DNA from: an uncultured Lachnospiraceae bacterium
Lineage (GTDB): Bacteria; Bacillota; Clostridia; Lachnospirales; Lachnospiraceae
DNA: 6,976 bases
Assembly (NCBI GenBank): GCA_934338765.1
Contig: CAKRHL010000106.1
Span: 1-6,976, forward strand
Direction: 5' to 3'
This document shows, one piece after another, positions 1 to 6,414 of the stretch. Each line of letters begins with the position of its first letter. Position 1 is the stretch's first letter. The notes below the pieces were generated by a model. That model ran no database searches, was not told where the DNA came from, and worked only from the letters and a program-made list of their open reading frames with translations. The position numbers and the translations under genes are program-made.

Positions 1-1
1 C

Positions 2-1750
2 TATTGTATGATGTCTCTGGGCAATGAGCTCTGGGGCAGCAAAGAACGGATCTCAGAGATCCTCGCCGCATACAAGGCTGTGGATACCCGTCACTTATAT
101 ACACAGGGCTCCAACAATTTCCAGCACACACCGGTCATTCTGCCGGAAGAGGACTTCTTCGTTGGCGTGCGCCTGAGCAAGAACCGTCTGTTCCGCGGCT
201 CCTATGGTATGTGCGACGCACCGCTGGGACATATTCAGTCTGCCGAGCCTACGACCCGCAAAAACTATGACGAAGCGATCCTGCCTTCCAAGGCTGCCGC
301 TGACAGCGGAGATGAGGCTGCAGAGATCGAGATCCAGTACGGCACCGGTGTCAAGAAAGTAAAAGCTGCCGAGAATACCGAGGTGCTAATGCCGGAGATT
401 CCTGTGGTATCTCATGAGATCGGTCAGTACTGTGTATTTCCAAACTTCCATGAGATCGATAAATATACTGGTGTATTAAAAGCCAGAAACTTTGAGGTAT
501 TCCGGGATCGTCTGGAGGAAAAGGGCATGCTTGATCAGGCAGATGACTTTTTCTACAACAGTGGTAAGCTTGCCGTTCAGTGCTACAAAGAAGAGCTGGA
601 GGCTGCTGCCCGCACAAAAAATCTTGCCGGTTATCAGATTCTGGATATTCAGGATTTCTCCGGACAGGGAACCGCTCTCGTGGGTATCCTGGACGCTTTT
701 ATGGACAGCAAGGGTCTTGTAACCACAAAGGAATGGGCGGGCTATTGCTCCGATGCGATCCTGATGGCAGAATTTGACAGCTATGTCCTGACAGCAGGCT
801 CTGTATTTGAGTTCTCCACTGCATTCCGTTATTACCGTCCGGAGAGCCTCGCAGGAAAGTCTGTCACGTACCGCTTCACCCTGCAGGATGACACAAAGGC
901 AGCCGAGGGAACGATTCCTCTGCCGTCTGATATTCTCGGACTGGTGGAGCTGGAAGATATCTCCATTCCGGTTCCTGCCATCAATGATGCCACAACAGCG
1001 GTACTTTCTCTCTTCATTGATGGAACCGGCATTTCCAACGAATATGAGCTGTATCTCTATCCTGCCGACAATGATCATCTGGATCTTGCCAATGTGGCAT
1101 CCGTAGGCGAGGGAGCAGAGAAAACATATATTACAAACGACTTTGACCAGGCAGAAGCAATGCTTACCGAGGGCAAACGTGTCCTTTATCTGCCAAAGGA
1201 GACAGTCGAGAGCCTCAAGGGCTTCTACTGTACGGAGTTCTGGTGCTATCCAATGTTCCGCGATATCTGTGAGTGGATGAAAAAGCCGGTAGCCGTGGGT
1301 ACTATGGGTCTGCTGATTCAGAATGAGCATCCCGCATTAAAGCAGTTTCCTTCCCACACCTACGCAACACCACAGTGGTATCAGCTGGTATCCCACTGTG
1401 ACTGTGCAATTCTGGATGACACGACAGACAAGAGCTACCGCCCGATCGTACAGATGATGGATAACTTTGATCGTAACCATAAGCTTGGTATCCTCTTTGA
1501 GGGACAGGTTGGAACCGGCTCCTTGATGGTCTGCACGATCCGTCTCAGCGAGCTTGTCAACCTTACAGAACCAACCAGAGATGATACCATTACTGCAGTA
1601 GGCGAGATTATCAGCCACCGGGATGTCACACATCTTCCGGAGGTAGATCAGTTTATCAAGTCTCTGATCTCTTATGTAAGCTCAGATGCATTCCAGCCGG
1701 AGCAGACACTGGATATGAAGAAGCTACGGAAAACATTTGTAGGGGAATGA
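2..1750 (+). CDS. GH2-family beta-glycosidase, 5'-truncated by the window edge
   Basis: The reading frame is open to the left edge, so the ATG at 8 is internal and the true start lies outside. The visible 582 residues begin inside the (beta/alpha)8 barrel. The motif SLGNEL near the edge carries the expected acid/base Glu (codon 26-28). The motif VVSHEIGQY carries the expected nucleophile Glu (codon 416-418). A later motif, GYQILDIQDFSGQGTALVG, is typical of a branch of GH2 enzymes annotated as beta-galactosidase-like. From about residue 210 the chain turns into beta-rich modules. The last 200 residues look like an alpha/beta domain (LYLPKETVESLKG, then GILFEGQVGTGSLMVCTI) resembling the glutamine-amidotransferase-like tail often seen in such GH2 proteins; that assignment is inference. 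The family retains anomeric configuration and removes sugars from glycan ends. Substrate (galactoside, mannoside, glucuronide or other) cannot be read here, and neither can the N-terminal jelly-roll domain nor a signal peptide. A strong terminator follows, so this is probably the last gene of its transcript. Confidence 0.85.
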   Translation, partial: YCMMSLGNELWGSKERISEILAAYKAVDTRHLYTQGSNNFQHTPVILPEEDFFVGVRLSKNRLFRGSYGMCDAPLGHIQSAEPTTRKNYDEAILPSKAAADSGDEAAEIEIQYGTGVKKVKAAENTEVLMPEIPVVSHEIGQYCVFPNFHEIDKYTGVLKARNFEVFRDRLEEKGMLDQADDFFYNSGKLAVQCYKEELEAAARTKNLAGYQILDIQDFSGQGTALVGILDAFMDSKGLVTTKEWAGYCSDAILMAEFDSYVLTAGSVFEFSTAFRYYRPESLAGKSVTYRFTLQDDTKAAEGTIPLPSDILGLVELEDISIPVPAINDATTAVLSLFIDGTGISNEYELYLYPADNDHLDLANVASVGEGAEKTYITNDFDQAEAMLTEGKRVLYLPKETVESLKGFYCTEFWCYPMFRDICEWMKKPVAVGTMGLLIQNEHPALKQFPSHTYATPQWYQLVSHCDCAILDDTTDKSYRPIVQMMDNFDRNHKLGILFEGQVGTGSLMVCTIRLSELVNLTEPTRDDTITAVGEIISHRDVTHLPEVDQFIKSLISYVSSDAFQPEQTLDMKKLRKTFVGE

Positions 1751-1815
1751 TGACTTTTCTATATGATTTATAAAAAATCTATATATAAAAATTAACTATC
1801 TTCTTAAAAGTTTTC

Positions 1816-1858
1816 AAATGCTGAAAAGCCTTATGTTTCAAGGCTTTTCAGCATTTTT
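1816..1858 (+). terminator. Rho-independent terminator of the GH2 gene
   Basis: A perfect inverted repeat with 17-bp arms (1816-1832 and 1840-1856, core CTGAAAAGCCTT / AAGGCTTTTCAG) encloses a 7-nt loop. The right arm runs into a T tract (1854-1858). It starts about 65 bases after the GH2 stop, with only AT-rich DNA between. The A-rich left flank could also give weak termination for - strand transcripts coming from the XRE side. Confidence 0.9.
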
Positions 1859-2072
1859 CTTTAATAGAAATTTTAGGATTTTCCGAAATCATTCTGACAA
1901 TTTCATACGCTTTCGCTACCTTTTTCTTAGAATACTCCGGCAGCCTTCTTTTAATCTGCTCCTCTGAAATGTCTATGACATTTTCTATGACATTTTCGTT
2001 TTCCCGTTCTTCCATCTTCATCACAAGTGTTACCCGATTCAGATTTGTATCCTCGATCAGTTCCGATTTTAC
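1848..2072 (-). pseudogene. Coding remnant, possibly the tail of an AlbA_2/Fic-type regulator
   Basis: Directly after the XRE stop codon the same - strand frame stays open for about 75 codons and ends at a TGA inside the terminator stem. An internal ATG at 2019-2021 would give a 57-residue peptide. The translation contains ENVIENVID, a charged stretch (EEQIKRRLPEYSKKKVAKAY), then MISENPKISIKE and an abrupt end. Repeated NV-E linkers followed by a winged helix beginning with an 'I..NP.IS..E' segment are familiar at the C-termini of AlbA_2-domain ATP-binding proteins and some Fic proteins. Here the winged helix is cut after its first helix. No convincing ribosome site precedes the ATG. I read it as a leftover 3' fragment, but a real small protein cannot be excluded. 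The family link is from memory of motif style only. Confidence 0.4.
1972..1995. repeat. Perfect 12-bp tandem duplication
   Basis: The 12-mer TCTATGACATTT occurs twice head to tail (1972-1983 and 1984-1995). On the - strand it encodes the doubled NVIE/NVID segment of the coding remnant. Being a multiple of three, the duplication keeps the frame, as expected for repeat expansion in a linker. Confidence 0.85.
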
Positions 2073-2735
2073 CTATCCTTCATTTTTCCGATCGCGGCAC
2101 TTTCCTATTCTATTCGCCAGAAAGCCTATCAGCATACCGATTGCAGAAATTATCGTTCCTCCTGCAATCATTCCCCAATCCGGTGTATTCAGCTTGTTAA
2201 AAGCAATGTTGTTAGCCATCTTGAATGTACCGTATTCGGCAAGCATATACATTACACCAAATATGAGCGTCAATGCCCATTTTCTTATTCCCCAAAAGTC
2301 ATTGGCCCCAATAATAACAGAAACAAAGAATGTTGTCACCGGAAGAATAATCCAAAGGTACAATAAACTATACCCTATCGCATCACTACCATTTGTAAAA
2401 AACCAGAATACCATCATTGCAATAGCCCAAATCAACAAATAAGACAAAATGGTAATGATTTTGTTTCTTTTGATGTTGCTTTTTACAACATTTGTACTTT
2501 CTTCAAGATATTCATAATAGGTGTTCATTTTTTGTTCTCCCTTTAATAGATAATCAAGAGAAACATCGTAACACTCGCTCATTTTTATGACACTAATAAT
2601 ATCCGGATAGGATTTTTCATTTTCCCAGTTCGATATCGTTTGCCGACTTACTCCCAACAATTCAGCAATCTGTTCCTGGGTTAACTTTTTCTCAAGTCGG
2701 GCTCTCTTTATTTTGTTTCCAATATCATACTCCAT
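2073..2735 (-). CDS. XRE-family regulator with C-terminal membrane domain
   Basis: The 220-residue protein begins with a classic XRE/Cro-type helix-turn-helix (about residues 6-65): LTQEQIAELLGVSRQTISNWENEKSYPD, followed by DVSLDYLLKGE. After a linker come four hydrophobic segments at about 93-113, 120-143, 152-170 and 188-209, then a short charged tail. DNA binding in the cytoplasm from a membrane-anchored protein is therefore likely. This architecture is common in Firmicutes, usually next to exporters or stress genes, but the signal sensed is generally unknown. The ATG at 2735 is well supported by AGGGGGTG (2743-2750) seven bases upstream. The gene lies downstream of the MATE gene on the same strand, 100 bp apart. 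That gap holds two inverted repeats and a candidate promoter, so it may be transcribed on its own and self-regulated. It is visibly more AT-rich than the GH2 and GH26 genes. Confidence 0.9.
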   Translation of the reverse strand: MEYDIGNKIKRARLEKKLTQEQIAELLGVSRQTISNWENEKSYPDIISVIKMSECYDVSLDYLLKGEQKMNTYYEYLEESTNVVKSNIKRNKIITILSYLLIWAIAMMVFWFFTNGSDAIGYSLLYLWIILPVTTFFVSVIIGANDFWGIRKWALTLIFGVMYMLAEYGTFKMANNIAFNKLNTPDWGMIAGGTIISAIGMLIGFLANRIGKCRDRKNEG

Positions 2736-2768
2736 GCCTTTTCACCCCCTTTTCTCTTTTAATAATAT

Positions 2769-2783
2769 AGGGATAATATCCCT
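2769..2783. promoter_or_regulatory. Palindrome, candidate operator of the XRE gene
   Basis: AGGGATA and TATCCCT form a perfect 7-bp inverted repeat around a single central base, 33 bases upstream of the XRE start codon. Length and symmetry suit a dimeric XRE repressor, and the position just after the candidate promoter suits autoregulation. Binding is inference. Confidence 0.4.
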
Positions 2784-2799
2784 TATCGTCTATCAAACA

Positions 2800-2831
2800 A
2801 TTTTGACACCTCCCGAAATGTGTGTCAAAAT
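2800..2831. repeat. Inverted repeat between MATE and XRE genes, with candidate XRE promoter
   Basis: Ten-base arms ATTTTGACAC (2800-2809) and GTGTCAAAAT (2822-2831) are perfect reverse complements around a 12-base spacer, starting five bases after the MATE stop codon. On the - strand one arm contains a consensus -35 box, TTGACA (2828-2823). Seventeen bases on comes CAAAAT (2805-2800), a fair -10 box preceded by an extended -10 TG. Both boxes therefore lie inside the arms. It could instead work as a weak MATE terminator, but no T tract follows on the - strand. A regulator site overlapping a promoter for the XRE gene seems the better reading. Confidence 0.4.
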
Positions 2832-2835
2832 CCTT

Positions 2836-4188
2836 TTACATCTGCTGTGCAAACGCATTCCTGCTATACATATAATAGATCACAAACAACACGCCTCCCG
2901 TAAATATCCAGGAAGCCACATACACATTCATCAGCATTCCAAAGATCGGAACCATCTTAAAGATCGTTACCAGCCAGATCATTCGAAAGACCACCGTTCC
3001 AAGAATGGTCACAACAGACGGCTCCAGAGATCTGCCCATACCTCTCATGGCAGCACTTTCCACCTCGTAAGTTGCGGTCAGTCCCTCCAGGGCACAGACA
3101 CGCTCCATCCGGATAATGCCGTAAGCGGCAACTGCCTGGCTTGTGGTATAGATGCTGACAAAGAATCCCTTCCACAAAATAAATACTACACTCAATATCT
3201 CCGTAAAACCAATCCCAAACAACATACACAGCCAAAAGATCCTGCGGCACCGCTTGAAATTTCCGGCACCATAATTCTGACTGGTAAAGGTTACTGCCGC
3301 CTGGGCAAATGCATTGGCAATATCGTATGTAAAATATTCAAAATTTAACGCCAGAGACGAACCGGCAATGGCATCCTCCCCAAAGGAATTTATGCCACTC
3401 TGGATAAACACATTAGAAATAGAAAAAATGGCTCCCTGAATTCCCGCCGGGATGCCAATGATCAGCACCTTTTTCAAATCTGCCCATTTAATCCTCATAT
3501 GGTGAAAACGAAATTGAAACTCGTCTCTTCTGCGATGAAGACAGTGAATCACGAGAGATGCACTCAATATGTTGGAGATCACGGTAGCGATTGCCACACC
3601 TGATACCCCCAGCCGGAAACAGATCACAAGTACCAGATTCAGGATCACGTTGACGATTCCGGATGCCAGAAGATAATACATTGGGCGTCTGGTGTCTCCG
3701 AAGCTTCGAAGTACCGCAGAACCAAAATTGTAGATCAGCATAAAGGGAATACTCAAAAAATAGATCCTGATATACAATAAGGCTTCTGTCATAACGCTTT
3801 CCGGTGTGCCGGATGCTTCCAAAACAAGCCGGGCCGTCAACATGCCAAGAAGCATCAGAAATACCCCCAATGCTGCTCCGAAGGTTAAAACCGTATGAAG
3901 CATACCCGGAATCCGTTCCCGTTTCTTCTGCCCGATCAGGCTGGCTAACACGGCATTTGGTCCCACTGAAAGTCCCACGATCAGATTAACAAAGATACCT
4001 ACCAGTGCCACGCAGCTTCCCACGGCCGCCAATGCCTGATCTCCCGCAAATCGTCCCACTACAGCGACATCTGCAGAGTTAAATAATTGCTGTAAAATAC
4101 TGCTAAACGCCAACGGAAGGGAAAACAGAATTAATTTTCCTGCAATCCCTCCGTTTAACATATCCATCTCTTTCTCTGTTGTTTTCAT
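2836..4188 (-). CDS. MATE-family multidrug/cation antiporter
   Basis: A 450-residue polytopic membrane protein of normal MATE length with about twelve predicted helices. The N-terminal half opens with LFSLPLAFSSILQQLFNSADVAVVGRFAG. The second half repeats the fold with GIPAGIQGAIFSISNVFIQSGINSFGEDAIAG, the internal two-fold repeat of this family. Other family signatures are YNFGSAVLRSFGDTRRPMYYL and AAMRGMGRS. Such proteins export drugs, organic cations or metabolites using Na+ or H+ gradients; the substrate here is unknown. I place the start at the ATG at 4188 (MKTTEKEMDM) rather than the in-frame ATG at 4206. A GGAGG (4198-4202) sits nine bases before the inner ATG and would lie inside the coding region of the longer form. 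The XRE regulator lies just downstream on the same strand and may control export. The GH5 gene lies 142 bp upstream on the same strand, with room for a separate promoter. Confidence 0.93.
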   Translation of the reverse strand: MKTTEKEMDMLNGGIAGKLILFSLPLAFSSILQQLFNSADVAVVGRFAGDQALAAVGSCVALVGIFVNLIVGLSVGPNAVLASLIGQKKRERIPGMLHTVLTFGAALGVFLMLLGMLTARLVLEASGTPESVMTEALLYIRIYFLSIPFMLIYNFGSAVLRSFGDTRRPMYYLLASGIVNVILNLVLVICFRLGVSGVAIATVISNILSASLVIHCLHRRRDEFQFRFHHMRIKWADLKKVLIIGIPAGIQGAIFSISNVFIQSGINSFGEDAIAGSSLALNFEYFTYDIANAFAQAAVTFTSQNYGAGNFKRCRRIFWLCMLFGIGFTEILSVVFILWKGFFVSIYTTSQAVAAYGIIRMERVCALEGLTATYEVESAAMRGMGRSLEPSVVTILGTVVFRMIWLVTIFKMVPIFGMLMNVYVASWIFTGGVLFVIYYMYSRNAFAQQM

Positions 4189-4218
4189 GATGTTTTGCCT
4201 CCACATTCCCTAACACTG

Positions 4219-4259
4219 TATCACAATTTATTTCTTTTAGAAAGAGTCTATCACAAATT
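4219..4259. promoter_or_regulatory. Direct repeats upstream of the MATE gene
   Basis: TATCACAA occurs at 4219-4226 and again at 4249-4256, exactly 30 bases apart, about three helical turns. Both are followed by AT-rich bases. On the - strand they read TTGTGATA, and they lie 31-71 bases before the MATE start codon, where a promoter or regulator site would be expected. The matching - strand -10 boxes are weak, so I do not call a promoter. Confidence 0.25.
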
Positions 4260-4326
4260 CGTAACGCTCCGGCAAATGGTTCGAAATAACTTTGCTTTTT
4301 GAACTCGCGGGTGCTATTGCGCACAT
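4237..4326 (-). other. Possible 29-codon small ORF after GH5
   Basis: An ATG (4324-4326) lies four bases after the GH5 TAA. It is preceded by GGGAG within the last GH5 codons at a ten-base spacing. It opens a 29-residue frame beginning MCAIAPASSKSK and ending FVIDSF. I recognise no family. It could be a translationally coupled micro-protein, a leftover gene start, or chance. Confidence 0.2.
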
Positions 4327-4330
4327 TATT

Positions 4331-5362
4331 TTAAAGCTCCCGGATCACATCCTCCCGTACCGGATCCATATGCTCATCAATAAGACCAAAATCCATCTCC
4401 TTATAACTCCATGCCGCCCTTCCAATTCCATATTTTTCAAACACCGCATGAATGCTTCGATACCATTTCAGTGTATCCTTCGGGGATGCCAGATTGATCA
4501 CTCCATATTCCCCACAATATAATGGTACATTTCTCTCCTCAGCAACTGTAATAGCCTCTGCAAACATCTTTTCAAAGAATTCACTGTCCAGAGCATGGTG
4601 AATGTCCTTTACCGGCTCCAGCATGATCACATTGTCCGGCAGATACTTCTTTGTACTGTCCAAAAATACGGACATGTCATTATCAAAGGACATCCGGTAA
4701 TCCGCAGGCATGGTATCAACCCAGCCCGCTCCCTGATGAGTAAAGATCAGAGGCTCATAGCAATGAAAATTATAAACAATATTTTCATCTGCCGGCAGAT
4801 CAAGATCCTTCACTGCTGCCACACTGTTATTCCAATAGCCACCAATCATAATCTTTGTTTTCGGAGCAATAACACGGATCCTGCGGATACATTCTGCTGA
4901 AATCTGCTTCCATGCATCCATAGTCTTCTCGTCCGTCACTTCATTAAGAAGCTCAAAGGCAACCTGATCTCCATATCCGGCAAATCTCCGGGCAATCTCC
5001 TCCCACAGGGTATAGAAATACTCCTGATAACTTTCCTCCGCAAAAAAACCATGCTCCTGCTCATTTTTATCAAAGGAATAACCTGCGGTTTTATGAAGAT
5101 CCAAAATGACATTCAGCCCATATTTCCGGCACCACTCCACAGCACTCTTCACATAACAAAAACCATCCTCCTTAAATGCTCCGTTTTCCTCCCGCAGGAC
5201 ATTGTAATCCATTGGCAGACGAAGATGATCCAGCCCCCATGTACTGAGACGTCTGATATCTTCCTCCTCAATAAAATGCTCCAGCCTTTCCTTGCTGTAA
5301 TCACACTGGGACAACCAGCCGCCAAGATTGACACCCTTTTCATATCCGATCCATTTTTTCAT
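4331..5362 (-). CDS. GH5-family glycosidase, cytoplasmic (endoglucanase/mannanase-like)
   Basis: A 343-residue, single-domain (beta/alpha)8 enzyme of GH5 (clan GH-A, retaining). Visible motifs in order: GVNLGGWL at the first strand; LRLPMDY with the conserved Arg48; VILDLHK with His90; FELLNEV with acid/base Glu141; NFHCYEP with His200 and Tyr202; YCGEYG with nucleophile Glu285; and AAWSYKEMDFGL with Trp318. All core catalytic residues are present. There is no signal peptide, transmembrane segment or carbohydrate-binding module, so it probably cleaves imported oligosaccharides inside the cell. GH5 covers cellulase, mannanase, glucosidase and other activities; the specificity cannot be settled by eye. 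Two starts are possible: GTG at 5371 (adds MIT) or ATG at 5362. I prefer the ATG because AAAGGTG (5369-5375) stands six bases before it. It is divergent from the AraC-family gene, which is the obvious candidate regulator. Confidence 0.9.
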   Translation of the reverse strand: MKKWIGYEKGVNLGGWLSQCDYSKERLEHFIEEEDIRRLSTWGLDHLRLPMDYNVLREENGAFKEDGFCYVKSAVEWCRKYGLNVILDLHKTAGYSFDKNEQEHGFFAEESYQEYFYTLWEEIARRFAGYGDQVAFELLNEVTDEKTMDAWKQISAECIRRIRVIAPKTKIMIGGYWNNSVAAVKDLDLPADENIVYNFHCYEPLIFTHQGAGWVDTMPADYRMSFDNDMSVFLDSTKKYLPDNVIMLEPVKDIHHALDSEFFEKMFAEAITVAEERNVPLYCGEYGVINLASPKDTLKWYRSIHAVFEKYGIGRAAWSYKEMDFGLIDEHMDPVREDVIREL

Positions 5363-5433
5363 CGTGATCACCTTTCCTTTCTTTTTCCTGCATTTATATA
5401 AGCGTAATCTGTTTTCTTTTTTACAACTTCATC

Positions 5434-5462
5434 ATAGTATTATTTTGTTAGATATGATACAA
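5434..5462 (-). promoter_or_regulatory. Candidate GH5 promoter
   Basis: On the - strand TTGTAT (5462-5457) and TACTAT (5439-5434) are separated by 17 bases. This would give a leader of about 65 bases before the GH5 start. Both boxes deviate from consensus, as is common for activator-dependent promoters. The DNA is very AT-rich, so chance matches are likely. Confidence 0.25.
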
Positions 5463-5506
5463 TGAAACAGATAAATATATCATAATACAGATATAATATG
5501 ATATCA
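5453..5506. promoter_or_regulatory. TATGATA repeats, candidate operator cluster
   Basis: TATGATA occurs at 5453-5459 and 5497-5503, and inverted (TATCATA) at 5478-5484. The last direct copy overlaps the 8-bp palindrome TGATATCA (5499-5506). A perfect TATAAT (5492-5497) facing the AraC gene lies in the same stretch without a recognisable -35 box. The cluster is central in the divergent GH5/AraC control region. The AT-richness makes some recurrence expected by chance. Confidence 0.3.
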
Positions 5507-5515
5507 GGGTCAAAA

Positions 5516-5555
5516 GCAGATAGTAATATATGTTTACATCCAAATTACTATCTGC
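5516..5555. repeat. Inverted repeat in the leader of the AraC-family gene
   Basis: GCAGATAGTAAT (5516-5527) and ATTACTATCTGC (5544-5555) are perfect 12-bp reverse complements around a 16-base loop. They end 55 bases before the AraC-family start codon. No T tract follows, so it is not a standard terminator. It could be an operator pair or an RNA hairpin in the leader. Confidence 0.6.
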
Positions 5556-5610
5556 CGGCTTAACCATGGCATCATAAAATTACTTTCCACAAAAAGGAGC
5601 TTTCATACCC

Positions 5611-6351
5611 ATGAATGTAAAAAAAGAACTCCGTAATCTCCTCGCCAAGCAGCAGGAGGAAGAATATTTTCATATCTCCCTGGAGGAGGAATTTGCCTTC
5701 TACCGGGATATTGCCTCTGGCAATCAGGACATTTTGCAGGGAGATATCGCCAATCAGAACTGGGAACATATGGGAACATTATCTGCAAATCCTCTGCAGA
5801 ATATGAAGTATCATCATGTCATTCTGATCGCTATGATCACCCGTTTCTGCATTGAAGGGGGACTGGAACCGGAGCAGTCCTTTACCCTCAGCGACCTCTT
5901 GATCCGCAAGGTGGATCAGTGTACCAGTCAGGAGGAGCTCGCCGGGATCAAGGTGAAGGCTGTCACTGCTTTTACCAACGCCATGCATGAGCTTCGTCAA
6001 GGGAAAGCCCTTTCCTATCATGTCCGGCATGGCATTGATTACATTGTCAAACATATGTCCCATCCTCTTTCCAGCCGGGAAGTTGCAGCAGCACTGGGAC
6101 TTCACCCGGAATATTTATCGAAGCTTTTCAAAAAAGAAACAGGATATACCCTGCAACAGTATATCCTGCATAAAAAATGTGAAACCTCCTGCTATATGTT
6201 GAAAAACAGCACCATTAGCTGTACCGATATCAGTTCCTTTCTGGGCTTTGCCTCCTGCAGCCATTATATCCGCTGCTTCCACCGGGAATATGGTGTCACA
6301 CCGGGACAGTACCGGCGAAACGAAGATCTCACTGACTATTCCAGGCATTGA
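5611..6351 (+). CDS. AraC-family transcriptional regulator
   Basis: A 246-residue protein with a C-terminal AraC/XylS DNA-binding domain (about 137-236) made of two helix-turn-helix units. The first is LSSREVAAALGLHPEYLSKLFKKETG (about 153-178). The second is ISCTDISSFLGFASCSHYIRCFHREYGVTPGQYR (about 202-235), carrying the usual GF.S.S.F/Y..F....G.TP..YR pattern. The N-terminal part contains NPLQNMKYHHVILIAMITRFCIEGGLEPEQSFTLSDLLI, recognisable from Firmicutes YesN/AraC-like regulators of sugar genes. There is no cupin sugar-binding domain or response-receiver domain, so the ligand is not obvious, and it is shorter than many relatives. The ATG at 5611 is supported by AAGGAG (5594-5599). It is divergent from GH5 and convergent with GH26. 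A role in inducing the neighbouring carbohydrate enzymes is inference from context. Confidence 0.9.
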   Translation: MNVKKELRNLLAKQQEEEYFHISLEEEFAFYRDIASGNQDILQGDIANQNWEHMGTLSANPLQNMKYHHVILIAMITRFCIEGGLEPEQSFTLSDLLIRKVDQCTSQEELAGIKVKAVTAFTNAMHELRQGKALSYHVRHGIDYIVKHMSHPLSSREVAAALGLHPEYLSKLFKKETGYTLQQYILHKKCETSCYMLKNSTISCTDISSFLGFASCSHYIRCFHREYGVTPGQYRRNEDLTDYSRH

Positions 6352-6352
6352 A

Positions 6353-6366
6353 ATTCCATCTGGAAT
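6353..6366. repeat. Small inverted repeat after the AraC-family stop
   Basis: ATTCCA and TGGAAT face each other across two bases, immediately after the AraC-family stop codon. The 6-bp arms and 2-base loop are too small to act as a terminator on their own. Confidence 0.3.
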
Positions 6367-6391
6367 ACGATATCTTAAAATTATGCAGATC

Positions 6392-6410
6392 GAAGTTGCG
6401 AAGCAACTTC
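6392..6410. terminator. First hairpin of a convergent-gene junction
   Basis: GAAGTTGC (6392-6399) and GCAACTTC (6403-6410) form a perfect 8-bp stem with a 3-base GAA loop. It lies 40 bases after the AraC-family stop and downstream of GH26 on the other strand. Neither side has a proper T tract, so two-way termination is plausible but not certain. Confidence 0.5.
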
Positions 6411-6414
6411 TAAT

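Noticed and set aside
476..1330. Long antisense ORF (284 codons) across the GH2 gene
   Set aside because: It is cysteine-rich, low in recognisable motifs and fully opposite a well-supported GH2 coding frame; a shadow frame.
1969..2442. + strand ORF of 157 codons opposite the XRE gene
   Set aside because: Antisense to clear helix-turn-helix and membrane-segment coding DNA; its hydrophobic look mirrors the opposite strand.
2800..2831. Intrinsic terminator of the MATE gene
   Set aside because: The stem is AT-rich, the loop is 12 bases and no T tract follows on the - strand; an operator or promoter reading fits better.
2713..3348. + strand ORF of 211 codons opposite the MATE gene
   Set aside because: Histidine- and lysine-rich shadow of the MATE coding strand with no ribosome site or known motif.
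4103..4324. - strand 73-codon ORF overlapping the MATE 5' end
   Set aside because: It runs through the MATE ribosome site and N-terminal coding region in another frame and has no family features.
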